Assembly: GCA_903772945.1 (NCBI GenBank)
Contig: CAICTM010001545.1
Span: 1-27,198, forward strand
Source of the DNA: Seminavis robusta
Lineage: Eukaryota > Bacillariophyta > Bacillariophyceae > Naviculales > Naviculaceae
DNA: 27,198 nucleotides
Direction of reading: 5' to 3'
Under the pieces are notes generated by a model. The model was not told where the DNA came from. It saw nothing but the letters and a program-made list of their open reading frames with translations, and did not search any database. Shown here piece by piece: positions 7,306-17,608 of this stretch (positions are counted from its first letter, which is position 1; every line of letters starts with the position of its first letter). A program made the position numbers and the translations under genes.

Positions 7306-10300
7306 TCAAACTGATATATTAGAGAGGAAGCTGCTGGAACCAAGGTCATCGGTACTAGTGAAGTCGGTATTGTGGCGGTGAAGAGGTGGAGCTTGCTCTG
7401 GTTCCTTTTCGTCCTCAAAGTTGTCCTTTTCGACTGCTGATGCGTCCACAGCTTTCACCTGATCATCTTTGAATTCGCGCACTGTTTTGTCTTTCTTGGC
7501 TGCCTTCCAGCGACGAATGCCATTGACAATGAAGTAGTCATAAAGCGCAACGGCAACCCCATTTCCAACCATGATGAAAACAAGTTTCCAGCGGAATGAC
7601 ATGGGCATCACAGTTGTGTTGAACGGATTGAAAATGGGAGCTAGGTCGGGACTTGTAACCGAACGGACCACGTCTTCGTTTTCGCAGTTGATTCGCCAAA
7701 TACAACTGACTTTTGAGGGTACCAGAGTTATGAAAAAGTGAAGAATAGTGAACCCAATCACAAGAACAGCAAAGGACCAGTTTCGACCCCACCAACGACG
7801 GAACTCGTAGCCAAAGTTCATGGTCATGGCGGAGCACAGACATTGAAAACCGGTAACAAGGAAGATGACAGTGATCTCATAGTTGTCACTTGTTTGAAGA
7901 ATGTTGGCCGTGGAGATACTGTTGCCCCATTTCCTGCACTGGAGGGTTTGGCATCGAGATCGAGTCATTGCAAAGAGTGAGAAAGTGTATTCATCAATGC
8001 CAAGCTGGACACCAACACATCTATTTACTTACCTGATACCAATCCTCGTTGAAGAGGGTGACGAAAGCAATCGTAATAAAGATGAAATGGATGAGCATTA
8101 TTCCAACAACACTTGACACAGTTTGAACTCCGTAAATGGAAGATGTTGGCCTCGTCTTCGAGAGTAACGGGCTTGGAAGAGCCCTAGGCAACGTCAAAGC
8201 AAATGAAATCGTCCAGAACCCATCAATCAACGTCCACATCCACTCAGAGAAGGACGCCTGGAAGTAGTACATGATAAGCTGGTTGTAACTTGTGATTTGT
8301 CCGTAAAGAACCACATACTTGTACGTGGCCATTGTGGAAGCCAAGGCACCTCGACCTTCTTTGAGGACTTTCAACACCCCAATGATTTCTTTGTCCAAAG
8401 CAGTGAAGGGGGCCACAATGCTGGCGTCACTGTCACTCAGTGCCAAACCGACATGCGCGGCTTTCAGGGCTCCGCAATCGTTTCCACCATCACCACACAT
8501 CATGGTTACAAAGCCAAGGGATACAAACGTGTCCACAACGGATACCTTGTCCTGTGGCGAGCAGCGGCCCACGACGCGAAGACTCGGAGCCAAGGCAAAT
8601 GCGTAGGTGCGTTGTCTCGACAATAACTGTTGCCAGGCTTCTCCTGACATTACAACCTGCGTGCGTTCTGTTACATTAGGCGCAGTCTGAGGATTGTCCT
8701 CTTCGTCAGTCCAGACTATCTCTTCGTGAGTTTCAATCAGCTGGCCGATCGTCACCGATTCACCTTTTGGAATGATCCCAGACTTTCGGGCAATAAATAT
8801 TCCAGTGTACAAGCTGTCACCTGTCAAACAGATGGGTTGAACATTCGCCTGATTGAGCTCTTGGATCACGGCTGGTGTGTCTTCTCTGATCTCATTGGAA
8901 AAGTTCAAGACGCCTTGGAAGATGAGACTGCTTTCCACGTCGCATCGTGCGAGCTCGTTCACGGAAGTCCTGTTTGGAAGGTCTTTCCAGCCCACTGCGA
9001 TCTGATAAATGCCCAGCCTAGATTGTCCCCCAAGTTTGCTTTCAAAGGATGCCGGCAAGCTTTCTGGACCACAAAGCTTGCTGATATTCTCTCCCGATCC
9101 CTTGACAATGGCCTTAATCTCGCCGCTTGGCAAACGAACGACCACACTTTGTGTCATTGTATTGTGGTCAAAATCGAATCTACGCAGAACCTCATAGGTT
9201 CCAGCCTTCGTCTTGATGGTAGCGGACGCTCCCGACACGTCGATCATCTTAGCTTTCGTGGCAGCAAACATAGCTCTGTCAACAGGGTTCCCAATGATGT
9301 TCTTCTCAGCGGAGACCGTGAGGCAGTGACAAGTGGCCATGGCAATGTCGATTGAGTCACTCCTCCATTGACCATATTCCCAGCTCTCGGCAGATCGAGC
9401 TGAAACAAAGTCTAGGCCTTGTTTCGTTAATGTCCCAGTCTTATCGAAGAATCTGAGATATTTGCAGAGCGAACACAAATGAGATACGAATTGCTTTTGG
9501 CACGGTTATCCTTCCATCAGATCTTACGAAATGCTAACTTTGCCAGCAATCAAAATGCTATCAGAATTAGAGCAGGCGATCTTGTTCTTGGACAACCTAT
9601 TGAAGGAGATGCCAACAGGCACTGTGAAACTGATTGGAAGGAGTGCTGGGAAGCAGTTGGCAAAGGCGGTCCTGCAGAGCGAACACAAGTGAGATACGAT
9701 TCGGTTTTGGCACGGTAATACTTCCATGAGATCGGAAGAAGGCGATACTCCCAACGTACATTCCAAGGGACCAGGCAATGACGGGTTCACTGCCCGAGCC
9801 AAAATACACCAGAAGGAAGAGAACTGAACTCCATGCAACAAGCGTAGCAACAACCAACGGGATTTGAGTTTCAAGCTTGGGCGTGTATTGCCGGAAGGAG
9901 ATGATATCGCGGAGGAGTTCTCCTTTCATGGTGTATGAAGCTGTGTTCTTGACCACAGCCAGGGCATCATCGCATTCCAGAATCTTGGTGCCAGCCGCAA
10001 CGAGCTGTTTCTTATGAAGTTTGGGGTTGAACACACTTGTACTGCGCATGTCAATCGGTGACTTTGCTTGTGGAGTTGCTTCTCCCGTCAATGCACTCTC
10101 ATCCACGATGGCCTCGCCTGTGAGAAGAAGCATGTCGCAGTATGTAACGCCGGGGCTGAGCTTGACTGTGTCGCCAGGAACAAGATCGATTTGGTCGATC
10201 TCAACAAAAGATCCATCACGCAGAACGGTTGCGGAACCTTGAATGGAGGAGAGCTGGAATAGAACAAGGGCACCCTGGAAGCGGAGCCAAGAGACGACAC

Positions 10301-11922
10301 AGATTGTGATCAGAATGATCCCCCAGTTGACAATGGCCATATGCCAGTATTGAGTGGTAATCCCTGAAATTGAAAAGGTTGAGACGTTATCGCGTCAGAA
10401 AGTTCCAGCAAGCAATACGATTGATCATTGGCAGTCATCAGCCATGCACAGCACCAGAACTCACAAATCCAAAGAATGTAGAACTGATAGATGTAGAATG
10501 GCTTGTTGCTTTCTTCGAGGAAAACAGATACGAAGGACGGCTCGGTCATGTCAATGACGTTTGGCCCCACAGCCCTGTATCTTTCGTCTACGTCCTGCTT
10601 GGACAAACCACGCCCGTTCACACGGTACTTGACAGTGGGCTCTTTTCCGTCAATGACACGCTGCAGGGCGAGTTCCATGGGATCAATCGTTTCAATTCCT
10701 GCTGGAGCAATCTCCGCAAATGTCTTGCCACTCTCTAATGTTCCTGGTTCAAAGATGCCCTTCTTCTCATCAAAGTTGTATCTACGAAAGAGAAAGACAA
10801 AGTACCTGGATCCATCAGTAGGGTTCTTGAGGACGGGACAGTACTGAATCATTGCCTTCTTTGGGTCGGGTCGTTCTCCTGCACCGGCATAGATGAAGCT
10901 CATGGCAGTTGAACCAACTGAGGTTATGCCTTGAATGAACCTTTGAAAGGCAGGAAAGATGGAATCTTCCTCTGGTATCTTGGGGCCTTGTTGAATCTCG
11001 TGGTAGATGGCGACCTGGGTAGCCTCTGAAAGGGTGCAGCGACGCAAGAAGATGGCTTCCAGACTCTGTGGGTACTTGAGCCAGAAACTCCACAGCAAGC
11101 CCACGTTCCACACAACTGCAAACATTTTTAAGGTCAGGATGAGGTTGTCATGATCGTCGAGGTTATCCATGTAGAGGTAGCTGACGACAGCCAGGAGGAA
11201 CATCCATCCAACATAAGTAGTCAGAGTCCACCAGTAGAGGACCACTCCCAGTGGGTGCTTCCTGTAACCAGTCTGGGATGTTGTACCTGTAGAGCTGTCA
11301 TCTTTTGGGCATACTTGCAAGACCTTGCAAGATCCTTCCACTGGGTCAACATAGTGACTATTAATAAAACGTATTAGTATCGAAGAAAGAAGGTAGACAA
11401 GGAGTTGGTGTCAGTTGTCATACATGTAGTCAGCTGGCAAACGAATGAAGGACCTGAACCTTACTTGTACCAGCACCAATGGATGATACCAAGGGTAACT
11501 CCACAAACCCAAATGTAGACGGCAATGCAGGCCGGATGTGTCCACGAGAGTGAGTCTCCCTTGTCATACGCATCCGTGATCTCCTCAAAGATGTCTTCAC
11601 AGGTGTTGGCAAACTCGTAGTAGGACGTATAGTTGGTTTGACAGACATCATAGGTAGTGACAATCTTGGGACAAGCAACAGGGGCACACTGGCTTTCGCA
11701 AGGAGACACGAAGTTGGGGTCACAAAAGGTTGCACAAGTCCCATCTGCACAGAGCATCTCGTACTCTGAACACTTCATTTCAGCAGGACAGTCTTCGGCA
11801 AACTCAACACACACTCGTGGGCAGGTCGTGGTAGCGGGACAGTTGAAGGTAGGATCCACATAGTCACCAAACTCTCCCATGGCACCGCCAAAGGCAAGGC
11901 AGAGCAGGACCAAGAGCTTCAT
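7306..11922 (-). CDS. P5-type ATPase with Cys-rich secreted-type N-terminal ectodomain
   Basis: Six exons join in frame: 11922-11465, 11357-10465, 10363-9760, 9671-9528, 9452-8033 and 7938-7306, giving 1383 residues. The start ATG (11922) has a good context (GCCACCATGA) and opens a signal peptide. Residues 28-108 hold 13 Cys, followed by a hydrophobic helix at 131-151. More helices lie at about 190-215 and 224-246. The P-type core follows: TGEA (543-546, actuator domain), FPALLP (659-664, the P5 PPxxP site in M4), DKTGTLT with phospho-acceptor Asp703, KGSGE (817-821), LTGD (909-912) and GDGGNDCGALKAA (from 1020). The last motif is the P5 hinge signature and leans to the P5B (ATP13A2/Ypk9) side. 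C-terminal helices and an acidic tail end the protein. P5 pumps act in ER or endolysosomal membranes; P5B members export polyamines from the lumen. The substrate here is unknown. The lost first proline of PPxxP, the TGEA and the ectodomain are unusual. Confidence 0.88.
7939..8032 (-). other. ATPase intron 5 (94 nt, phase 0)
   Basis: GTAAGTAAAT donor and CCCTCCAG acceptor. Splicing joins NEDWYQ to CRKWGNSIS in frame. An alternative acceptor six bases downstream (TGCAG) does not keep the frame. Confidence 0.75.
9453..9527 (-). other. ATPase intron 4 (75 nt), homologous to intron 3
   Basis: GTAAGATCTG donor and AAATATCTCAG acceptor, phase 2. Splicing joins GKVSIS to FFDKTGTLT. About 60 nt align with intron 3, with about seven mismatches, from GATCTGATGGAAG through ACCGTGCCAAAA to TGTGTTCGCTCTGCA. 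Confidence 0.85.
9672..9759 (-). other. ATPase intron 3 (88 nt), homologous to intron 4
   Basis: GTACGTTGGG donor and GCTCTGCAG acceptor, phase 2. Splicing joins IAWSLGM to TAFANCFPALLP. It carries the same ~60-nt block as intron 4, placed at its 3' end. Confidence 0.82.
10364..10464 (-). other. ATPase intron 2 (101 nt, phase 1)
   Basis: GTGAGTTCTGG donor and TTTTCAATTTCAG acceptor. Removal joins YQFYILWI to W-ITTQYWHMAIVNWG, restoring the membrane pair expected of P5 ATPases. It shows no clear similarity to introns 3 and 4. Confidence 0.88.
11358..11464 (-). other. ATPase intron 1 (107 nt, phase 2)
   Basis: GTAAGGTTCAG donor, a strong branch-point-like TACTAAT 13 bases before the end of the intron's last AT-rich stretch, and an ATTAATAG acceptor. 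It links the Cys-rich ectodomain and first membrane helix to the rest of the ATPase. Without it the downstream frame lacks an ATG. Confidence 0.82.
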
Positions 11923-13130
11923 GGTGGCGCTAAAAAGACAAGCAAAAGTATACCGGTAGCAAGGGGTACTAGCTAGTAGGGTCAAAAAGTCAAATTCGGT
12001 GTCTTTCTTTTGAAATTGTGGGACTTTATCCAAGGTCCAACCTCGTTGAGCGGTGGCCAAGATATCCCAGAGCTTCCCGTCTACCTATTTTAATATCGCG
12101 CCGGCAATTTATGAGAAGCATTGCCGATGACTCGACTCGGTCACTCGGAGAGATGTTGAGAGGGCTATTTGCCTACGTCTGCCGTCTGCGTACCGGTAGG
12201 ATTCGGTACCCCATGCAGACTTTTAACTTTTATTAAGGCTTTACCAAGATCCACTGTACCAGCATGATTTTGTACTGTATGGTTAAATCCTTCTAGGTAC
12301 TAGGAAATGAGCTATTAATAGGAAATAATGTCAAGTTGTTGTGGTCATTTTAACTGACGTGTGCCTTGCGTCTCCTTTTGTTGACAAGAAAAGAGCTGCC
12401 AGGAGCCATAAGAGCAAGCTCTTATTAAGGTTTTAGAGAAGTTCTACTCCAGTATTCCAAGAGCTATTCCGATTATTCCAAAAGAAAAGGCTGTTTGTTG
12501 AGACAGAGGAAATCCAGGGGAATCTTGGTTGCCGTAAGATTCTTCCAAATGGCAAGTACTAGCTAGGTACTAGTTTAGACACAGTGACTTAGTATGTCAT
12601 GTAGTAGGCACCCTTATATTGGCAAACAGAAAGCGTGATGGGCACTGCCCGTGAGCAGGGTTCAGGAAGCTGTTCAGGGTGCTTTCAATGTCCTCACCTT
12701 CACACCTTCAGAAAGAAGGTCGTACCGGTAAGCTTACCGCTACATGTAAATGAAAGAAATCTATCTGATGAGACTGCCATACCTGGAGATCTGGAGACCT
12801 GGAGACTACCTGGGCTGTGGGCTGTTGCCTTGGAAACTGCACTCTGAGCTCTGAGCTCGGATGAGTACCGTCGTACACGTACACCGTGCCGACCGTAAAG
12901 GTTTCATGTTTCATGGTTTCAAATACATGTAAATGTCTTCCGCAAGAAAAGGCTGTTTGTTTGTTTATTTTGTTGAGAAAAGAACAAAAGAACCTTAGAG
13001 GAAGACTCGTCCTAATTCAATAGATCAGATCTAGTCAGCTTTCAGACCACCAGACTTTTGGTTGCAGTCAGATTCATCATCAAGAGAATTGACAGTTTTA
13101 AATGAATTAGTGAGTAGCTGAAGTTACTAC
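11923..13130. other. Intergenic, upstream of the ATPase gene
   Basis: The open frame extends 46 codons upstream of the chosen ATPase start, but that start has the better context and gives a signal peptide, so this part is taken as leader and promoter. No other supported gene is seen. Two AAAAGGCTGTTTGTT copies lie at about 12487 and 12950. Confidence 0.5.
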
Positions 13131-13510
13131 AGTAGTTACTAGACATTGCGGATTGCTTACATCGTGCCAATCTAGTAAGCCGGGCTCAATACCGGTGACA
13201 ACTGGAGGAGGCAAGATAGAGACTCTCTACATGTACTGAGTACGTAGCTACCGAAGTAAGCAAAGAGCAAGTTGGATGGGGACTTTCGGTGTAACCTTCC
13301 AGAAAGAAGTAGTTAGACATTGCGCATTGCGGACATGGTGTCAATCTAAGCGTCAAGGTCAATACCATTGTTCGGAAACCACAACTGAAAGAGGGAATAG
13401 GCAATACTAGAATACTCAGTGGGCAAAGCTGTACGGAGTTGGCTTTGGATGATGACATCATTGTAACCTCCGGCCGACCTTCAGAAAAAGAAACTTGATG
13501 GCTTGCAGAT
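13131..13510. repeat. Weak diverged ~175-bp direct repeat
   Basis: TAGTTACTAGACATTGCG (about 13134) recurs as TAGTTAGACATTGCG (about 13310). GTGTAACCTTCCAGAAAGAA (about 13289) recurs in diverged form as TTGTAACCTCC...TTCAGAAAAAGAA (about 13461). The 146-residue minus frame over this block shows no motif. Confidence 0.45.
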
Positions 13511-15399
13511 GGAGGCTGCTGCCCGTAACGCTTTAATAGGTGGCAAGTGAGCATTAACAATATGCAAACTTGCTCATTGCTTTTGATGCCAGCTATGCTT
13601 CGCTGGTCTACCAATCGGTGAACCAAACGAAATGCATCTGAGTCAAGACGTCAAAACTGGGTGGGTGGAGGGTTTAGTGATGACCACCCTCAAGCACAGA
13701 TACCCTCAGTCACCCGGTGAGCCTACCTAGCTAGATGCATGTGTAACACAGCAACGTTGCAGGAAGATGTCTCTTGCTCCTGCTTCCTTTCCTGTTGGAC
13801 ATCCTCGAAAGCCCATAAAACTTTAAAATGCTGCCTCCTGGACTGACCACTGGCTATAGACAACTAACTTTGTTTGCCATAGCCCACAGGAAAAGACGAA
13901 AGCCTTTGGACAGTTGGAGAGCTCCAGAGTATATTCTCTTTCCTCTTTTGCCCCTACTCTGTTTGGACGTTGGACCATAGTTAGCAAGATAGCTACATGT
14001 ACCTGGTAGATAGAATCTGATGTGAAAATAATAAAAATAATAGGTAATCAGTGAAGTACTTTTTACACACCCGTGATGGGCAGCGTGATGACATATGGTC
14101 AGCTGTGTTTGAAGAACTGTTGAAGTGAAGTTCACCTGCAGGTGCTCCAACCTGCCGGTTCTTCTCATACTACAATGTCATTGTCATACGTCAGGCTCTA
14201 CAAGCACTTCTACCTTTGGATTGCTCGGGGCATACGCGTGGAGTAGCCAGCTGGACGTGAGTCGAGTCGAGTCGAGTCGAGTCGAGTCGAGTCATCAGTT
14301 GGTTTGACAGCTTGCGGGCTTCTATTTGGTCAATGGGCGCGCAATAATTGAGGAAGTCATGTCCTCAAGCACAAGGGGCTTCCAAAAGGAGTACTAGCTA
14401 GTAACACTTCAAAGTGTTGCTGCGAAAAACCAGCTGCTGCAGCATCAAGGCTGCCAGAGATGGATCCTTCGAGCACAGAGGTACGGTGCCAAAAGGACAT
14501 TATAGAGAGTCCAGCATGTCCCCAACGTCCTACTACAGAGTGCCTCTGAAGGTGGCGTTGGCAATTGCCCACGAGCACAACCCGCCAAATGTACAATGAC
14601 ATTGGAACAATGGGATCTGAAGGCACAGGAAGCGAATCTGATATCACAGAAAAACTGCCAACTTGAAGGCGCCGTCACAGGCAGTCAGCTTGAATACCGG
14701 TACAGAGAGAAAATGGTTCGATGCTCCTGGAATGGAGGAGCAGCTTCGAAAATGAAAGAAAGGGCAAATGCTGTGCGTGGAAATCAAAGAGCCACAAGCC
14801 ATTCCTGGAAATGGTTACCCTCAGTACGAACCACCTCGTCTTGCTCGGGCACCTCCCCCTTGAACCCGGTGTGCTACAATGTACTATCAGCCGAAACCTG
14901 TCGTTCCCTCCTATTCCCGTCGACCATATTCCGCCTCTTGAGTCAACCTCCGGAGAAGGAATGCGGTTGATGGAGGGATTTAGACCAACGCATCCACGAA
15001 GCTCATTGTGGTCACACCAAGGGAATTGCCCAACTATGTTACGAGTTCCAAAAGAAGATGAATCAACCGCGGCCGCAACTTAATTTGCAAGGCAGGAAGT
15101 AGAAAGTGAACTGATGCAAGCTACTCTAAACCCCCTTCGATATATTGCAAGCTCCAGCCCAACCATGGAGAAGGAGCTCCATTTCGGGATCCCTTCTGCC
15201 TTGGTCAGGTCGGGGTGATATTGATGCTTTCCCCTGTTCTGTTCGTTAGGAGTGAGTCAGTCAACCAACCAACGAGGATTGCCGATTGAAGAAGCAATAA
15301 AATGGTCCTACCGTGCCGTACGTGCATTGGAACTGCTGGTGTCGATCTCATAGATACTACTAGCTAGAAGCTGCAAAGCTTGAATTACCTCGCTGTGGT
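13511..15399. other. Long intergenic stretch with possible coding relic
   Basis: Mostly featureless. It holds a GAGTC microsatellite at 14259-14293. Around 14590-15085 (+) short frame pieces look protein-like, for example IGTMGSEGTGSESDITEKLP and VEIKEPQAIPGNGYPQYEPP, but they sit in different frames separated by stops. I cannot name a family. Confidence 0.35.
14259..14293. repeat. (GAGTC)7 microsatellite
   Basis: Seven perfect tandem copies of GAGTC. Confidence 0.95.
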
Positions 15400-16156
15400 A
15401 CTACGGTACCATCAAACAGCCAGTCCCGCGGTCGCACCCATGGGAGTGGCGCCGGATTCGAAGTCGAACAGGAAGGACGCTACGTGCTGTCCGAGCCATG
15501 CGTCTGTTCCGCGGAGCCTTGCATCGAAGCAATGACCCAACCAGCTCCCCAGTTTTCGGTTGCATATCCAAGGGACTTGATAGCCTTTGACGGCGAATCA
15601 CTCAATCGACTCAACCCCCATCTTTGGGGCTACCGGAACCTTCACCGCTGACTTCATGAATGCTATTCCGCACATCTCCAACGCGACAGAACTACGGTAC
15701 GACCAGCAGCTTGAGGGACATCTATCTCATTGATTGCCCGGCAAGAATAGACATGGATCGGCTTTTCCTTCTGTGCTTGTCCCGCTGCAGCTTTGTATCT
15801 CGCTACGGTCTGTCCTCCGATGGAGCTTGCATCAGTGAGTGAAGGATGCTTGGCTTGTTTCGACCAGGGGTATAGTGCCGAGCGCTGGATGCATGCCGAG
15901 CATTCGAACGAGTAAAAATCCATCCAACTCTTCTCCTCCAAAGCCGTGACGACCTGGCCTTCTTTTGTCCAGTACCACGTATACCTGGTGAGACAATAGA
16001 AGATGTCGCTTGTCCTCTAGCTAGCGTATCCTCCATGTCGTGGTCGCATTGAACACCCAACGTAAACTTGGTTGTCTCGTAGGTCTGCCTTCTCGTGAGG
16101 GCTGCGATGTGATCCGATTCCATGCATGACAGTGTCACTGTCACAACCACTATCAC
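15400..16156 (-). pseudogene. Possible decayed minus-strand gene of unknown family
   Basis: The minus strand has three protein-like pieces in order. The first is a start-like segment from 16156 (MIVVVTVTLSCMESDHIAAL). After a frame change comes YTWYWTKEGQVVTALEEKSW, then DFYSFECSACIQ and DASSIGGQTVARYKAAAG (15941-15663). Near 15590-15480 a third piece reads GYATENWGAGWVIASMQGSA. Stops and shifts separate them, so no intact protein is present. The relic ends 45 bases from the 3' end of the glycosyltransferase-like gene and shares its strand. The family is unknown; the pieces may be unrelated chance frames. Confidence 0.28.
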
Positions 16157-16200
16157 TACCGTACCGGTTGGATCAATTGCTTTCTTGGTGTCTGTCGCTC

Positions 16201-17430
16201 CTACATCTTTGTTTCTCCCGCAGCAATCTCCTCCTTTTTCAGTTGTAAATGGGGACTGACATCAATTTCTTGTTGTGAGTAATGAAAGTTGCCTCGGTAG
16301 TGCAAGTGATAATCCATGTAATTGGGACAGAGTCTTTGTAGATGATGATCATGAATGATGTCACAGTGTTCACCTCCAATACGGGCTTCCATGCCAGGGA
16401 ATTCAATATGGGGTATCCAGGCAATTCTTCCCTGGTGTTGGAGGTGGGAAAATCCTGCATAGAGATGGCTTTCAGCATGGAGTTGATGGTGTAACTCTTG
16501 TTGCTGATATTGATTGAAAAGTGCCGTGTGATTGACAGCCCTGGGACGAAAGGCATGAAAATCAGTCAATAGCATGGTGGTGTCATTGTTGCCATTGGTG
16601 TTGTTGTTGTTGTGTGGATCATTGTTGTTGTAGTGGGTATTATAATGAGTCCAGTGACCGAGAATGGCATCAATGGACTGGTTGTGCATGGTTTGAAGTA
16701 ACCAGGTATCATTGCGAATGAGGACATCAGGATTCATGCGTATAATCCAGTCATATTGGTGAAACCAGTTGTCTTGGGGTAAAAATGGGTCCACCATGGC
16801 TCGAATGGCTCCATCCTGTTTGGAATCAATGGGTTGTTGTGTGAGTGTACTGTAGTGTCTCTCCTGGAATCTGTGAAATGTCACTTTGGGAAATCCCAAT
16901 TGAGTAAAGAGCTGATCATCTTCTGCAGACTGACTACTTGTGTACACAATGAGGTCTGCCTGGGACAGTAAGGATGGAAATCGTTGCAAGGCAGTTGGCC
17001 AGCAGTCTAGTAGAAAGCCACGTTGCTTGGGAGAACTTGCACTGGTTGTCATGTAAATGGCAATCTTATTTCTGGTACTGGTACTAGTACCACTGGTATC
17101 ATCATAGGAATCCTCATCAGAGCTACTGCTGCTTGTACTGTCAGAGTCATCTGAGTCTTCCCCCTTCTTCTCCTTGCTCTTTTCTGTGAGCTTGCTACCA
17201 GTACTGCGACTGCGAGTCGCTCTACTAGTACCAGTAGCTCTCTGCAGCCGTCGGCCTTGTGGCTTGACAGAAGCATCTTGCTGAAAGTCGTTCAAGTCTT
17301 GCCAATGCTGGTATTTATAGGGTGCCAGCTGCAGGATTGAGTCAGTCTCCTCGATAATGGTACACACAGTGTGCAGCAAGAGAACCAACGCTCCAACAAG
17401 AACGAGAAAGCGAGGCCGAAACGGTGTCAT
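16201..17430 (-). CDS. Type II membrane glycosyltransferase-like protein, copy 1
   Basis: An intact single-exon 409-residue frame. A short basic N-terminus and a membrane anchor at 8-23 (FLVLVGALVLLLHTVC) are followed by a low-complexity stalk rich in Ser, Asp and Lys (about 66-120). The luminal domain starts with KIAIYMTTS (122-130), then ADLIVYTS (158-165), the core YDWIIRMNPDVLIRNDTW (226-243), LTDFHAFRPRAV (288-299) and CDIIHDHH (356-363). The NPDVLIRNDTW segment sits where GT-A fold enzymes keep their metal/sugar-nucleotide acidic motif, so transfer of a sugar in the Golgi is the likely role; acceptor and sugar are unknown. Several NxS/T sites and an Asn-rich loop (268-283) from an AAC microsatellite are present. 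It is closely related to the broken copy at 21875-22908, including the 5' leader, and more distantly to 19959-21353. A tandem repeat array lies about 180 bases upstream. Confidence 0.82.
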   Translation of the reverse strand: MTPFRPRFLVLVGALVLLLHTVCTIIEETDSILQLAPYKYQHWQDLNDFQQDASVKPQGRRLQRATGTSRATRSRSTGSKLTEKSKEKKGEDSDDSDSTSSSSSDEDSYDDTSGTSTSTRNKIAIYMTTSASSPKQRGFLLDCWPTALQRFPSLLSQADLIVYTSSQSAEDDQLFTQLGFPKVTFHRFQERHYSTLTQQPIDSKQDGAIRAMVDPFLPQDNWFHQYDWIIRMNPDVLIRNDTWLLQTMHNQSIDAILGHWTHYNTHYNNNDPHNNNNTNGNNDTTMLLTDFHAFRPRAVNHTALFNQYQQQELHHQLHAESHLYAGFSHLQHQGRIAWIPHIEFPGMEARIGGEHCDIIHDHHLQRLCPNYMDYHLHYRGNFHYSQQEIDVSPHLQLKKEEIAAGETKM

Positions 17431-17608
17431 GCTAGGATTGATTGGTCAAGTACCAGGTGTAGTGGCGTCTTGCTTTGTTGCTTTTTATTGTGTGGCACCG
17501 TACAACAGTAATCATTCATTCATTTCAACACCAGGTCCAATCCATCCGAGCTTCCACTGCCAGGTGCTCGTTCTGCGCTCCCAAAATGTGAGCGTTTTCG
17601 TCCCGAAG
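17431..17608 (-). promoter_or_regulatory. Presumed proximal promoter/leader of glycosyltransferase copy 1
   Basis: Read on the minus strand, the block CTGTTGTAC...CCACACAATAAA...TACTTGA(C/T)CAATC...TCCTAG before the ATG is matched by the leader of the inverted copy (about 21797-21874). Conservation of this non-coding block between the two duplicates suggests leader and core promoter were copied together. No TATA box is claimed. Confidence 0.4.

Noticed and set aside
9524..9874. Stand-alone 116-residue frame inside the ATPase
   Set aside because: It is exon 4 read through both flanking introns, not a separate gene.
11923..12060. Upstream 46-codon extension of the ATPase N-terminus
   Set aside because: It would bury the signal peptide internally. 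The inner ATG has the better context.
13186..13626. 146-residue minus frame
   Set aside because: It overlaps a weak non-coding repeat, has no recognisable domain and has a random-looking composition.
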